Source: Ridgeia piscesae (Eukaryota > Annelida > Polychaeta > Sabellida > Siboglinidae). From it: a DNA stretch of 64,000 nucleotides. Position numbers and translations under genes: made by a program. The DNA lies in the NCBI GenBank assembly GCA_025642075.2, contig JAODUO010000130.1:210001-274000 (forward strand), given 5' to 3'. Of the stretch, positions 28,701 through 35,553 are shown one piece after another. Under the pieces are notes generated by a model. It was not told where the DNA came from. It worked only from the letters and a program-made list of their open reading frames with translations, and made no database searches. Within the stretch, counting starts at the first letter, position 1; the number at the start of each line of letters is the position of its first letter.

Positions 28701-31700
28701 CTGTATGATGTGATATACTCTATTATGTAACGTTTTAAGCAGATTTACAGCATTTCACCCATACATTTATGTTTTTAAAACTCATGACCTTTAGGAAGAT
28801 AAAGGTTATATTTCTACCATACAAATTCAGGGTTTCTTAGTGTTGGATTGTTGGTCTTTGGTTGTCACTATGTATCACATGGGATATCAAACTAATGACA
28901 CGTAATGAATGGTGTCACAACAGTTGAACTGGCTGTGGGTATTTGAATTCAGTTTGGATCGCTAAGAATTGCCTCATCCCAACAAAATATCGATACAAAA
29001 CTCCTTAAAATTTGTTATCTCTTATGGTTAGTCTGCTTGCCTAGTAATTCAGCCGTAAAACATGCTTTATATAGATGCATGTACAACCATTTCTTTATTA
29101 ATTCTTCATAACAAATGCCTTATTTTTAGGTTGGGACGCTTCAAGTGACAGACTGCACTGAAGATGGCACCACCTGTACCAAATGTGATTCCAGCGATTT
29201 GACCTGCTTCCAAACTACTTATGGAAAATACCAGTAAGTCTACCTGGTAGTTCAATTACGTACCATTCATAATATGTTATTATCTCATTTATAATTGCAC
29301 TGCAACAGTGCTCTGATGTATCTCGAAGATTTCACTTCTAACTCACATAGCTACGTGTATCTGCAGATCTCAACAGTTTAAACAATTTTTAATAGAGCAT
29401 ACACGATATCAGGTGGTATGTGCAAGTTGTTTCAAAATGTAGTATTGGGTGAGCTTGCACATATTAGTATGTTTATTTATATGCCTGATGCATCATTCAA
29501 GGAATCTTATTAATCAAAATGATTCCCATCATCACCAGGTACATGTATATCCAAGTCTTGTTGGTGAACAAATTAATTGCTAGAAATGCTGCCAACTGGT
29601 GTCGTATTGGAAAACTGGATCTCAAGAATATTATCAGCACAATTGGTGGTGGAAATGACCGTAAACAGTACATCGGAATTCCTTCATTTCAGACATCTGA
29701 ACTCAGAACGAACACTCTTCACTGTTGGAGGGGTGAAAGACTTCTCTAGCCTGCTCAGCCACAGAGGCCAAGTTTCGACTCATGACTTTGTTGGATGTAT
29801 GCGAAACATCCAGCTGGATGACACAGAACTTCTGACGGTCAGTTCAACGTCCGAGAAACTGACCACCAGGACATGTCGGCGCGCTGGAAGCAGTCTGTGT
29901 GCCACAGACACTTGCAGCAATGGCGCCACCTGCATTGATGAGTGGGAATCATATCGCTGTCATTGTCGTTCGGGCTTCGCAGGTGTACGCTGTGAAAAAG
30001 GTAAGTTCAATATTGTTTGCAGCAGAAGATCAGTGGAATACCTGGTTAATTATTCACAATTGCCTAATTACCGGTAATTAAAAAAGACATTATGATATAG
30101 CAGTATGCATGTAACTATGTTGTCAACCTATGTATTGTGGGACCTCATTAGCATTGTTTGAATACAAAGTGCATTGAAATATGCTAAAAACCTAGAAAGT
30201 CTTTAGTATATTTCAATGCACAAAATAGTCTATTCAAAAGCATTTAATGTGTGTTTAAATATGTTTTCCTTCTAATTTGGTAATGGACGATTTTCTGTAT
30301 ATCTACATTTGGTCTTGCCTAGAAATGTAACATAGTTTTTATCAATCTTGTATGCACGTGATGTAAATGGACACTTCCACTGTGTTTGTAGAAGTTGCTG
30401 GTGGCTTCTCATTTGGTCCAAATGCACTTGTCAAATACAAACAGAAGGAAAGCTATCGACGCGACCAACAGCTTCTTGGTGCACAAAGTCGGCGCAAGAG
30501 GACACTGCCACCAGCCTCGATACAAAGTGTCAAGCTGCGTTTCCGAACAAACGAAAAGGAAGGAATGTTGTTTACAGCAACTTCTGGCGAGGACAGTTAC
30601 ACACTACTTCATGTGAGTCTTTCTGCATTGTTGATGTCATAGAATGAAGTAGTAGAATTACCAACAGATCTCCAACTACAATTTCAATAAGAGAATATAT
30701 TATTAAAAAAATGAATGCCACGTTATTGTTCTGATATGTTATTAGCCGTAACTGTCGTATCATGTTAATAATGATGCTTCTTTGTGTGACTTCAGCTAAC
30801 CAATGGTCAAGTGTGGTACCAAACTGTCCGAAGTGGCAGCACTGACCGTCTGCTGGCTTCAGACAGTCAGGTGTCGGATGGAGAGTGGCACAGGGTCCAC
30901 TTCACCGTCGCAGGTAGGCTATGTTCAGTCACTTTCTCAACGTCATTGATCACAAATCACAACGTAGGAAAGAATTGAGACATTAGTTGTACATTTGAAC
31001 GAAGGGACACTTCTGTCACATTTTGCTGTTATGTTATCCAGTATCCAGTATCCACACAGATAATTTCTGTGAGTGTTGTTGGTCGTGAATGTTTGCATCA
31101 AAATATTGCGGTGCAAGTCACAGTGTTTAGTACCACAGATATTCGTAATCTTACATGTATTCACAAGAGGCTTCTATTTAAAAAAGTCGAGATTTGTTTT
31201 ATTTCCCCCAATTTCCACCTCTAGTAATTGTATGTGTGTATTTACTGTGTGTATCAAAATTAGCCTCAGTAGCCAGTGATGTGACTGTTGTTATTAATAA
31301 ATGTTGTCATTTGCCAGGTGGAGATGTCACCGTGCAAGTTGATGGGAAAGCTGTCACATCCAAGTTGTTGACACCTGCGCCCCATCAACCCCTGGCACTG
31401 GACGTTGTGTACCTCACCATCGGTGGATCAGAGTTGGATGTGGATGTGGACAGTCACAGAGTACCAGGTGATTGTACACCACACACCTGTACACTTTCTG
31501 ACAGTCACATAGACACACACAGACCATATAGACATAATATACAGACATACATAGACAGACCGACACACACCCATGCACACACGCACGCACGCAAGCAACG
31601 CACGCACACACAGACACAGAGGCATCTCATTACCTTTCAAGATGTTACTGTTTTTATTTGCCAATCACATCTCATGTTTCACCTTTGGGAAGCAAAAATG

Positions 31701-33870
31701 TTATCTTAAGATACATTAATTATTTATCACTGAGCCTCCCACGAGAAGGAGTAATTATACTGGAATTACCTATAAAATGTCCTCTGCTGTCTGTCAGACA
31801 TGTAAGCTTTGTACATCATGGTTCCCACTGCGTGGCCCATCAGACACAGATGTAGGTCTAAGTACAGCCGTAGAACAAAACAAACAGTTACAGACGTGTT
31901 GTCTTCTCACCTTCCAGGCTTCTCTGGCTGCATCGACGACTTCCAGATCAACGGTGAACACCAGCCACTCGATGGCGCCACCGACCGCTTCACAATCGAG
32001 TCCCGCGGTGAAGTGGGTGCGAGCTGTACGGCGTTTGCAGCGATCAGCTCAAAAGGAGGCGCATCAACGCAACTCGCTGTCACCATCATCTGTGTGTTCT
32101 TTGCAATCATCCTCATCATTATTCTCGCAACATTCGTCATTCTTCGCGTGCGTCGGCGGAACAAAGAGAAGCAAGCGGCGGCATTCGCGAAGCAGAACGG
32201 CACCGATAAGACGGCAGGTGACAACCGAAGTCACCAAGACTCAGGCTTCACAGACGGAGGAGACTTCAATGAGGACGGGATCATCCAGCAGCACATCACA
32301 AACGAACTGACCTCTCAACTGTACAACGAGAGAGAGGTGAGGGAGAGGTTGTCTCGCCCGGACATCATTGTGCCTGAGTCCGTGCCAGTGGTGTTGGCTG
32401 ACGGACAGGTCGTCATCGAGAATGGTGGCGTCGATAACGACGGTTACCTGTCAGAGGTTCCGGAACATTATGACATCGACAACACAAGCAGTATCGCGCC
32501 GTCCGATCTTGTTGACGTCGTCAGTCACTACCGACACTACCGCAGTGGCATGCTGCCAGCGAGCAGCCGGCATCGCAAGCACACACACCGGCATACACCT
32601 AGTCCCAGTACCATGTTGTTGAATCGACACAGCCCAGCTCACCTTGACCCCATCATCCAGCGGCACAGTCCGGCCATGGTCACTCCGAGTCCGTTGACCA
32701 TTGGGAACGTCAGCAAGCTGGGCAAGGTTAAACCTATGAAAGTGCAGCCAGTTCAGCAGGCTGATCCTGTGGTCAATCGTATGTCCAGTCCACATCGTCT
32801 GTTGACCAGTCCACATCATCCTAACCCCACCAGCCACCGGTCGACCCCTCTGAGTTGTATCGGGACGCTGTATCCTAGCAACATGAGCAGCAGTACAGCA
32901 CCGAGCTTCAGCGACGTTGCAACGCTGCCGAATGGTCGCGTCGACAGCCGTCCAAACAGCCGACTGAAGCAGCCAATCAACCAGCTTGGCTACCGTGTGA
33001 CACCGACACTGGGGCTCACGGTGGAGGAGGTGGACAGGTTGAATGCCCGACGCGAGGCCAGTCCCATCATGACGCTTGACGTGGAGTCATCATCGTCATC
33101 GTCAAATGACAATGCAGGGAAAGATAACATCAACCGTACTGACTTCACGCATGCTGACCTCCTCAACCCAGCCGCTGCCATGCCTCCGGAGTCGTCCTCT
33201 TCTTCCGAGAGCGCCAACGACTCCTTCACCTGCTCCGAGTTTGAGGACAACCCTGGCAAGTCACACGGCACAGAGATCCCAACTGGACGCGTTCTGCCAC
33301 AAGTTGTCAGAACCAACGGCAACGACTCGGACAGAAACCCAACGGACGATACCGACTCGAACAATTGCGCATCATCGTGCGTCTTTCCCCCGGAAGATGG
33401 TGACACCGGCAAGGCACCAGGGCATCTGCCCGACGATGCCCTCAGTTGGGACTACTTGCTGAACTGGGGTCCAAACTTCCAGAAACTAGTCGGAGTGTTC
33501 ACGGACATTGCCGAGTTGCCTGACGTGACGTTGTGTAATAAGTTGCCACTGCCACCTAAAATGTGTTCGCCACGATTGAAGACACAGTCGCCACGGCCCC
33601 GGTCACCAGCGCCGCCACCTGGTGGCACAGAATTGAGAAAGCAAGCAACTAGTCCGCTGATGCATCCGCACGACAGAGTCCCTGACGTGCAACAGTCAAA
33701 CAGACATTCGACAGGACTCGCCTAGGTTCGGCAGTCGTCCGTCTAGTAGGCAGTCAACACAGTCCCCCAGTAGGTTCCTTCATTCCCCTTCCCCAGCCTT
33801 GTCTTCCACTCCCACTCCCTGTCTGTCCAGTGATGTCATCAACGAACATATCAAAGAGGAATATGTATGA
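1265..33870 (+). CDS. FAT4: FAT4/Fat-type giant cadherin, 3' two thirds of the gene (19 exons)
   Basis: A giant single-pass adhesion receptor. In known animals FAT4 binds Dachsous between cells and acts in planar polarity and Hippo growth control. Joining exons 1265-1608, 2101-2302, 6682-6866, 8563-9472, 16757-16937, 18712-18962, 20512-20702, 21132-21755, 22307-23082, 23885-23973, 24665-25321, 25764-26474, 26899-28631, 29130-29233, 29693-30000, 30392-30612, 30796-30913, 31318-31467 and 31918-33725 keeps one frame with matched phases throughout. The order is 17 full plus one partial cadherin repeats, Fat-type pre-EGF region, four EGFs, LamG, EGF, LamG, membrane helix and long tail. LamG-EGF-LamG and the tail motifs (SRLKQPI, EEVDRLN, DSFTCSE, LLNWGP) separate it from FAT1-3, CELSR and Dachsous; the tail comparison is from memory. 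Human FAT4 has 34 cadherin repeats, so about half of the ectodomain should lie upstream. Oddities: no EGF between LamG2 and the membrane, and an apparent frameshift hiding the last residues (33715-33870). Confidence 0.93.
2101..2302 (+). CDS. FAT4: FAT4 exon b: end of r1, start of r2
   Basis: Acceptor TTGTAG ends at 2100 and donor GTAAGA starts at 2303. The exon enters in phase 0 and leaves one base into a codon. It encodes the r1 end (HHYILTVKAQDSGATPLSS), the linker VLDENDNAPIF and the first strands of r2 ending in DIDSG. The split codon rejoins with the next exon as DSG-DNARVKY. Confidence 0.92.
4735..4821. repeat. (GGAC)n microsatellite grading into (GGGC)n
   Basis: About 18 perfect GGAC copies, then four GGGC copies, inside intron b-c. 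Flanking sequence to 4925 keeps GACA/GACT-type decay of the same repeat. Open frames here (repeated DGRT or VRPS) are repeat artefacts. Confidence 0.97.
5940..6370 (-). mobile_element. 3' end of a non-LTR retrotransposon (LINE), C-terminal zinc-finger fragment
   Basis: On the minus strand from about 6345 down, the translation reads LRYKDVVKRHLKAKHITVDH, WETLAKDRQQWR and FCVNCGRGFKSQIGLFSHQR. This is the conserved C-terminal zinc-finger end of the same LINE family as at 59985-61415. The 3' tail on this strand becomes a TAA/AAT-rich run (5940-5976) past a (CT)n tract. The 5' truncation point coincides with a perfect 16 bp inverted repeat at 6330-6367. No RT domain remains. Confidence 0.85.
6682..6866 (+). 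CDS. FAT4: FAT4 exon c: middle of r2
   Basis: Acceptor TTTCCAG ends at 6681 and donor GTCAGT starts at 6867. It encodes the middle of a cadherin repeat (VKYQIINGDDRGQFEI, RLDRETLSYYNLAVRATD) and ends in phase 0, joining to VNVIVSDVNDVAPEF in the next exon. The 4.4 kb intron before it carries a LINE remnant. Confidence 0.92.
6867..8562 (+). other. FAT4 intron c-d
   Basis: A 1.7 kb AT-rich intron. Short direct repeats of AGTGCACA lie near 7470-7490. Nothing else recognised. Confidence 0.7.
8563..9472 (+). CDS. FAT4: FAT4 exon d: end of r2, r3, r4, most of r5
   Basis: Acceptor CTTGCAG ends at 8562 and donor GTATGT starts at 9473. This 910 bp exon has three calcium linkers (VSDVNDVAPEF, VGDANDNTPVI, IVDVNDCAPQF) and two whole repeats with LDRE or LDYE motifs. 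The r5 segment uses DNDSSP rather than the usual DxDxGxN. It leaves one base into a codon. Confidence 0.95.
11690..11767 (+). mobile_element. Tail of a LINE or LINE-mobilised SINE
   Basis: The sequence GTAAAGAGCACTATATAAAT followed by a (TAA)n run is the kind of 3' end seen in CR1/L2-like LINEs and the SINEs they move. No head with A and B boxes could be found upstream, so only the tail is supported. Confidence 0.5.
13692..13752. repeat. (AT)n microsatellite
   Basis: About 30 uninterrupted AT dinucleotides in intron d-e. Confidence 0.98.
14365..14461. repeat. Foldback / long hairpin in intron d-e
   Basis: Arms 14365-14411 and 14417-14461 pair over about 45 bp with few mismatches around a 5-base loop (CATCA). 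The inner 25 bp are almost perfect. It could be a foldback element or a miRNA-like hairpin. No target site duplication was worked out. Confidence 0.8.
16757..16937 (+). CDS. FAT4: FAT4 exon e: end of r5, start of r6
   Basis: Acceptor CTTCAG ends at 16756 and donor GTATTG starts at 16938. The split codon gives Asp, so the chain reads GSNT-DEHRLVGSSTVTV. The linker is VTDVNDHIPVF and r6 opens with an SDMDEGENAEI calcium motif. It follows the largest intron in the window (7.3 kb) and exits two bases into a codon. Confidence 0.92.
16938..18711 (+). other. FAT4 intron e-f
   Basis: A 1.8 kb AT-rich intron; nothing recognisable in it. Confidence 0.7.
18712..18962 (+). CDS. FAT4: FAT4 exon f: rest of r6, start of r7
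   Basis: Acceptor TTTTTATAG ends at 18711 and donor GTATGT starts at 18963. It encodes YSLLGDTASRFFIDPVTGEI, SLDREMVSEYHLVVMATDSG and the linker VEDVNDNPLVF, then the first strand of r7. The split codon continues as EQ-G-SFLLGV in the next exon. Confidence 0.92.
18963..20511 (+). other. FAT4 intron f-g
   Basis: A 1.5 kb intron; no repeats or exons recognised apart from a short CTAAA run at 20138-20153. Confidence 0.7.
20512..20702 (+). CDS. FAT4: FAT4 exon g: middle of r7
   Basis: Acceptor ATTGCCAG ends at 20511 and donor GTGAGG starts at 20703. It encodes SFLLGVMATDRDD, VEYRLSGDAANSVTI and TGIVTAKSRL. The LDRE motif is replaced by TSDSTSR and DxDxGxN by DRDDTSS, so r7 is a divergent cadherin repeat. 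It exits in phase 0. Confidence 0.88.
21132..21755 (+). CDS. FAT4: FAT4 exon h: end of r7, r8, most of r9
   Basis: Acceptor CTTTTAG ends at 21131 and donor GTAAGA starts at 21756. The r7/r8 linker is degenerate (PADATHFPKF, no DxND), so it probably binds little calcium. The r8/r9 linker is canonical (IEDENDNAPEF). r8 has SLDYERTKNYMLYIEARD and r9 has DADSGENGMIKY and LDRETQSHYMLTV. Both ends are in phase 0. Confidence 0.93.
21920..22057 (-). mobile_element. C-terminal fragment of a CR1/Jockey-like non-LTR retrotransposon
   Basis: The minus strand reads TAFSVAALTIWNQLPITINS then FHKKLKTYLFDIAFQP and a stop. The AFSVAAPxLWNxLP and FKxxLKTxLF pattern is the widely seen C-terminal end of animal LINE reverse transcriptases. 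It lies in intron h-i next to a GTGC-type microsatellite. Confidence 0.85.
22058..22142. repeat. (GTGC)n-type microsatellite
   Basis: Imperfect GTGC/GTGT repeats next to the LINE fragment in intron h-i. The open frames of alternating CVRA or HART on either strand are artefacts. Confidence 0.95.
22307..23082 (+). CDS. FAT4: FAT4 exon i: end of r9, r10, r11, start of r12
   Basis: Acceptor TTTGTAG ends at 22306 and donor GTGAGT starts at 23083. Linkers are ILDKNDRPPVF and VLDVNDNAPKF, then a degenerate one (QPANQYTPVF). r11 lacks a clear LDRE and reads SSVLQFADAEVS. The exon exits two bases into a codon and joins to RDGDKTG. Confidence 0.94.
23101..23680. repeat. Degenerate tandem repeat of a GGTTTCTxTGTAAAGA-like unit
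   Basis: Within intron i-j, some 20 diverged copies of a unit of about 20-30 bp (GG-rich start, TTTCTCTGT or TTTCTTTGT core, AAAGAG end) follow each other, with drift in length. This makes long open frames on the minus strand rich in K, L and T that are not coding. Confidence 0.75.
23885..23973 (+). CDS. FAT4: FAT4 exon j: short middle segment of r12
   Basis: An 89 bp exon found from phase and domain continuity. Acceptor TTCTCAG ends at 23884 and donor GTAGGT starts at 23974. It encodes DGDKTGVNAEVQYSQV and YFKVDASTG, exactly the missing piece of r12 between the flanking exons. Confidence 0.9.
24178..24258. repeat. Two-copy tandem duplication of about 40 bp
   Basis: The segment AAAATTGGTTTAGATGGAGA through AGTAAACAAAAA is repeated back to back with one or two changes, in intron j-k. 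Confidence 0.9.
24665..25321 (+). CDS. FAT4: FAT4 exon k: end of r12, r13, start of r14
   Basis: Acceptor GGTTGTAG ends at 24664 and donor GTAGTT starts at 25322. It continues STG-WLSVARSLIGVQQ. The r12/r13 linker is degenerate (APMNLHVPQF) and r13/r14 is canonical (LTDVNDNAPVF). r13 has an acidic DDDDDGPNGQ calcium motif and LDYETLSEHKLDVTARD. It exits one base into a codon. Confidence 0.93.
25764..26474 (+). CDS. FAT4: FAT4 exon l: end of r14, r15, most of r16
   Basis: Acceptor CATTCAAG ends at 25763 and donor GTCAGT starts at 26475. It starts with HLDYEIQSEYKVIV. The linkers are partly altered: VTGVNEYVPKF (r14/r15) and VRDANDPPQF (r15/r16). r15 has IDRETTSEIILDV and r16 has LDREKIATYNLTVAAVDSG. 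It exits one base into a codon. Confidence 0.93.
26899..28631 (+). CDS. FAT4: FAT4 exon m: r16 end, r17, Fat pre-EGF region, EGF1-4, start of LamG1
   Basis: The largest internal exon (1,733 bp), with acceptor CCTTACAG and donor GTAAGA. After VGDVNDNGPHF and r17, the last linker VDDENDNPSRARD leads into a region of about 190 residues with no calcium motifs that matches the layout before the EGFs in Fat/FAT4. Four EGF-like modules follow. EGF1 starts YDPCAVEACLNRGKC and has a long insert. EGF2 has an extra cysteine (GGTCCREA). EGF3 is calcium-binding type (DVNECVDTAPCQNGATC, then CVNTAGAYSCQC, which fits the Asn/Asp hydroxylation consensus). EGF4 is degenerate (ERSSCESHAS). LamG1 begins near 28361 (SFSPISYIEYS). 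Confidence 0.95.
29130..29233 (+). CDS. FAT4: FAT4 exon n: middle of LamG1
   Basis: A 104 bp exon with acceptor TATTTTTAG and donor GTAAGT. It reads VGTLQVTDC then a cysteine-rich stretch (four further Cys) ending in TTYGKYQ, and exits two bases into a codon. Phase 0 entry and phase 2 exit match the neighbours. Confidence 0.85.
29693..30000 (+). CDS. FAT4: FAT4 exon o: end of LamG1 and EGF5
   Basis: The start is set by a strong acceptor (CCTTCATTTCAG ending at 29692), which alone fits the incoming phase. Upstream acceptors at 29583 and 29537 give the wrong frame. It reads HLNSERTLFTVGGVKDF, then FVGCMRNIQLDD (LamG end), then EGF5 (CSNGATCIDEWESYRCHC). The donor is GTAAGT at 30001. Confidence 0.92.
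30160..30224. repeat. Inverted repeat in intron o-p
   Basis: TGCATTGAAATATGCTAAA (about 30170-30188) and its near-perfect reverse complement (about 30202-30220) form a hairpin with a 13-base loop. Weaker pairing continues outward for about 10 bases. Confidence 0.75.
30392..30612 (+). CDS. FAT4: FAT4 exon p: linker with RRKR site and start of LamG2
   Basis: Acceptor GTTTGTAG ends at 30391 and donor GTGAGT starts at 30613. It encodes EVAGGFSFGPNALVKY, a basic SRRKRT stretch (30487-30504) that fits the furin consensus, then the first LamG strands (VKLRFRTNEKEGMLF). Confidence 0.9.
30796..30913 (+). CDS. FAT4: FAT4 exon q: middle of LamG2
   Basis: A 118 bp exon with acceptor GACTTCAG and donor GTAGGC. 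It reads LTNGQVWYQTVRSG and VSDGEWHRVHFTVAG, the standard LamG core strand (DGxWHxV). It enters in phase 0 and exits one base into a codon. Confidence 0.92.
31318..31467 (+). CDS. FAT4: FAT4 exon r: LamG2 strands with VYLTIGG
   Basis: A 150 bp exon with acceptor TTTGCCAG and donor GTGATT. It reads GDVTVQVDGKAVTS and LDVVYLTIGGSELDVDVD, the LamG segment that precedes the terminal GCI motif. The intron after it holds a short CA-rich microsatellite (31540-31620). Confidence 0.9.
31540..31622. repeat. CA/CACG-rich microsatellite
   Basis: Imperfect ACAC/ACGC repeats within intron r-s. Confidence 0.9.
31918..33725 (+). CDS. FAT4: FAT4 exon s: LamG2 end, membrane helix, cytoplasmic tail
   Basis: Acceptor CACCTTCCAG ends at 31917. 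FSGCIDDFQINGE closes LamG2. After about 50 residues without an EGF comes the membrane helix (about 32073-32146, LAVTIICVFFAIILIIIL) and a stop-transfer RVRRRNKEK. The tail of about 530 residues has blocks that I recall in FAT4: YDIDNTSSIAPSDL, RHSPAHL, DSRPNSRLKQPINQ, GLTVEEVDRLN, ESANDSFTCSEFED and WDYLLNWGPNFQKLVGVF. The frame ends at TAG 33723-33725, but coding-like sequence goes on in the +1 frame. Confidence 0.93.
33661..33870 (+). CDS. FAT4: FAT4 true C-terminal segment in the +1 frame
   Basis: The +1 frame is open from 33661 to the TGA at 33868-33870 and from 33715 reads DSPRFGSRPSSRQSTQSPSR and on to VINEHIKEEYV. That is S/P/R-rich like the tail before it. It ends in EEYV, close to the EQYV end I recall for vertebrate FAT4. 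In the +1 frame upstream there are stops at 33577, 33634 and 33658, so the shift must lie between 33661 and 33722. Either a one-base assembly error or allele, or an unrecognised splice, explains it. Confidence 0.7.
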   Translation, partial: CIRTTESLTCNSQTDIRQDSPRFGSRPSSRQSTQSPSRFLHSPSPALSSTPTPCLSSDVINEHIKEEYV

Positions 33871-34210
33871 GACAGTCTGTATGGGTTGACCTTAATGTCT
33901 CCCCTTGTAGGCAGCATTTGACATAGCAGAGAATTAACTGAAGACATACTTTGCATCAACTTCATTTAAATCAGTATTTGCTTTCTGAAATTAGCCAGCT
34001 GGGATTCATTCAATATTGAATATTTGATGTGTGATGACTACTCTGAGTATGACCGTACAGTTTTAAGACATAGCCAAAATGCAGGGATATGTTTAGAAAA
34101 ACATTGCAAGTTTATCTTGTATGGAATTAGCTCAGGTAAATGCTTTATATCCAGCTCGAAGGATATAATCAGAACCTGTTATATTAACTGGGGTAGAGAA
34201 GCCAACGTAA

Positions 34211-34216
34211 AATAAA
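34211..34216 (+). terminator. Candidate polyadenylation signal of FAT4 (proximal)
   Basis: AATAAA about 340 bases past the likely FAT4 stop, followed by U/G-containing sequence (TTGTATGT, TTTTCATGTG). One of two possible 3' ends. Confidence 0.4.
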
Positions 34217-34695
34217 ATATTTGTATGTACAGCGTCCTTTTCATGTGATCATAGCATATCAGTCAGTGATTTTGTACATTCTATGCATTTGATTCGTATT
34301 TTTGTATGATAAGAATTTATGAAGTATTTTATATTTATAAGAGTTCATGCTCACAGAGTGAGCAAGTCGTGTTGACCTGTCTGTCTGTATTATGTGTAAA
34401 TATACGCAATTTAAACATACAGGGGAAGATGATATTATGCGATTAATATGCATGTTTATTTATGTTAACTTTGCTATGTGTAATGTTAATGATAATATGA
34501 AAGGTTTCATGTGGTATTTGCCATACAGCTGAGAAATCTTGTTTACAGAAACAAGTGAAATGTAGGAGTAATTATCCAGTAAAGAAACTGTTGTCAAATA
34601 CTTATATACCAGAGATGATTTCTTAAAATATACATTATAATATGCATAGAAGTTACAGCTGCAAAGTACCATAGCATTGTCATTGTAGAATACGT

Positions 34696-34701
34696 AATAA
34701 A
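34696..34701 (+). terminator. Candidate polyadenylation signal of FAT4 (distal)
   Basis: AATAAA followed by a strong GU-rich stretch at 34721-34760 (GTTGTCAG, TTTTGTGATGTG), the usual downstream element. It would give a 3' UTR of about 0.85 kb. Confidence 0.5.
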
Positions 34702-35553
34702 ATTGTCTATTGATATCTAAAAGTTGTCAGTTGATGTTATTTTGTGATGTGCATGTAGTATGAATACCCATCCAGTAGATTTCAAACCTACCTAATCTGT
34801 CACTCATGTATGCCATACTGTGTGATAACTTATTTAATTTTAATATTTAAGTTTATTTCCTGCTATACATAATCATACTTTATTAAATAATGGAATCATA
34901 ATGAAATTGTACAAATGGTTATGTACATTTCAGGCCTTGTATGTTCCAATATACAAAATGTGCAATTTAACCATACCATGTTTACATAATATATGTTACC
35001 AAGTGGTTTGGCAATATTTCTCGTACAGGATAAACAGATAATTTTGTTCACGTAATAATAAGTAATTTGATAATGAATAGCACAATTTTATTCTCAATTT
35101 GTTGCAATGCTAACATTTGTCAACTCTATTGCCTGCAATGGCCATGTTATTTACCAGGAAATTTGATATAAATTATCAATATTATAATAATGTATTAATT
35201 AAGCTGAAAAACATGTTTTCACTTCCGGTTATGTGTTTCAAGATGTTCAACATGATCAGACATAGTTCAGAGCAACTGGAATATATCTAAGGAAGAAATC
35301 CTACTTTCTGTGGCACATCATATACGCTCCCAAAGCCCCCAAAACAGCCAGTCTACAAAAAACTCTACATTGAATTTTATTCACTCAAACCACACCGTGG
35401 TTCATAGAGGATCACAGTTTTACAAATACATATATAGAACATGCATAACACTACATATAAATGATTACAACTTGATAATAATTACCCAGTTATACTACTA
35501 TCCGTGTAAAATTACATTTATATAAGTTCACGAATAACACACTAGGTGTCGGG

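Larger units (their letters stand above)
33871..35553. other. FAT4 3' UTR and intergenic DNA
   Basis: AT-rich sequence with two AATAAA candidates near 34.2 and 34.7 kb. From about 34.8 to 35.5 kb I see no gene, repeat or motif I can support. Confidence 0.6.

Noticed and set aside
29584..29692. Extending FAT4 exon o upstream to the AG at 29583
   Set aside because: That start gives the wrong phase for the incoming exon, and the extra peptide is not LamG-like. The acceptor at 29692 has a good pyrimidine tract and fits the phase.
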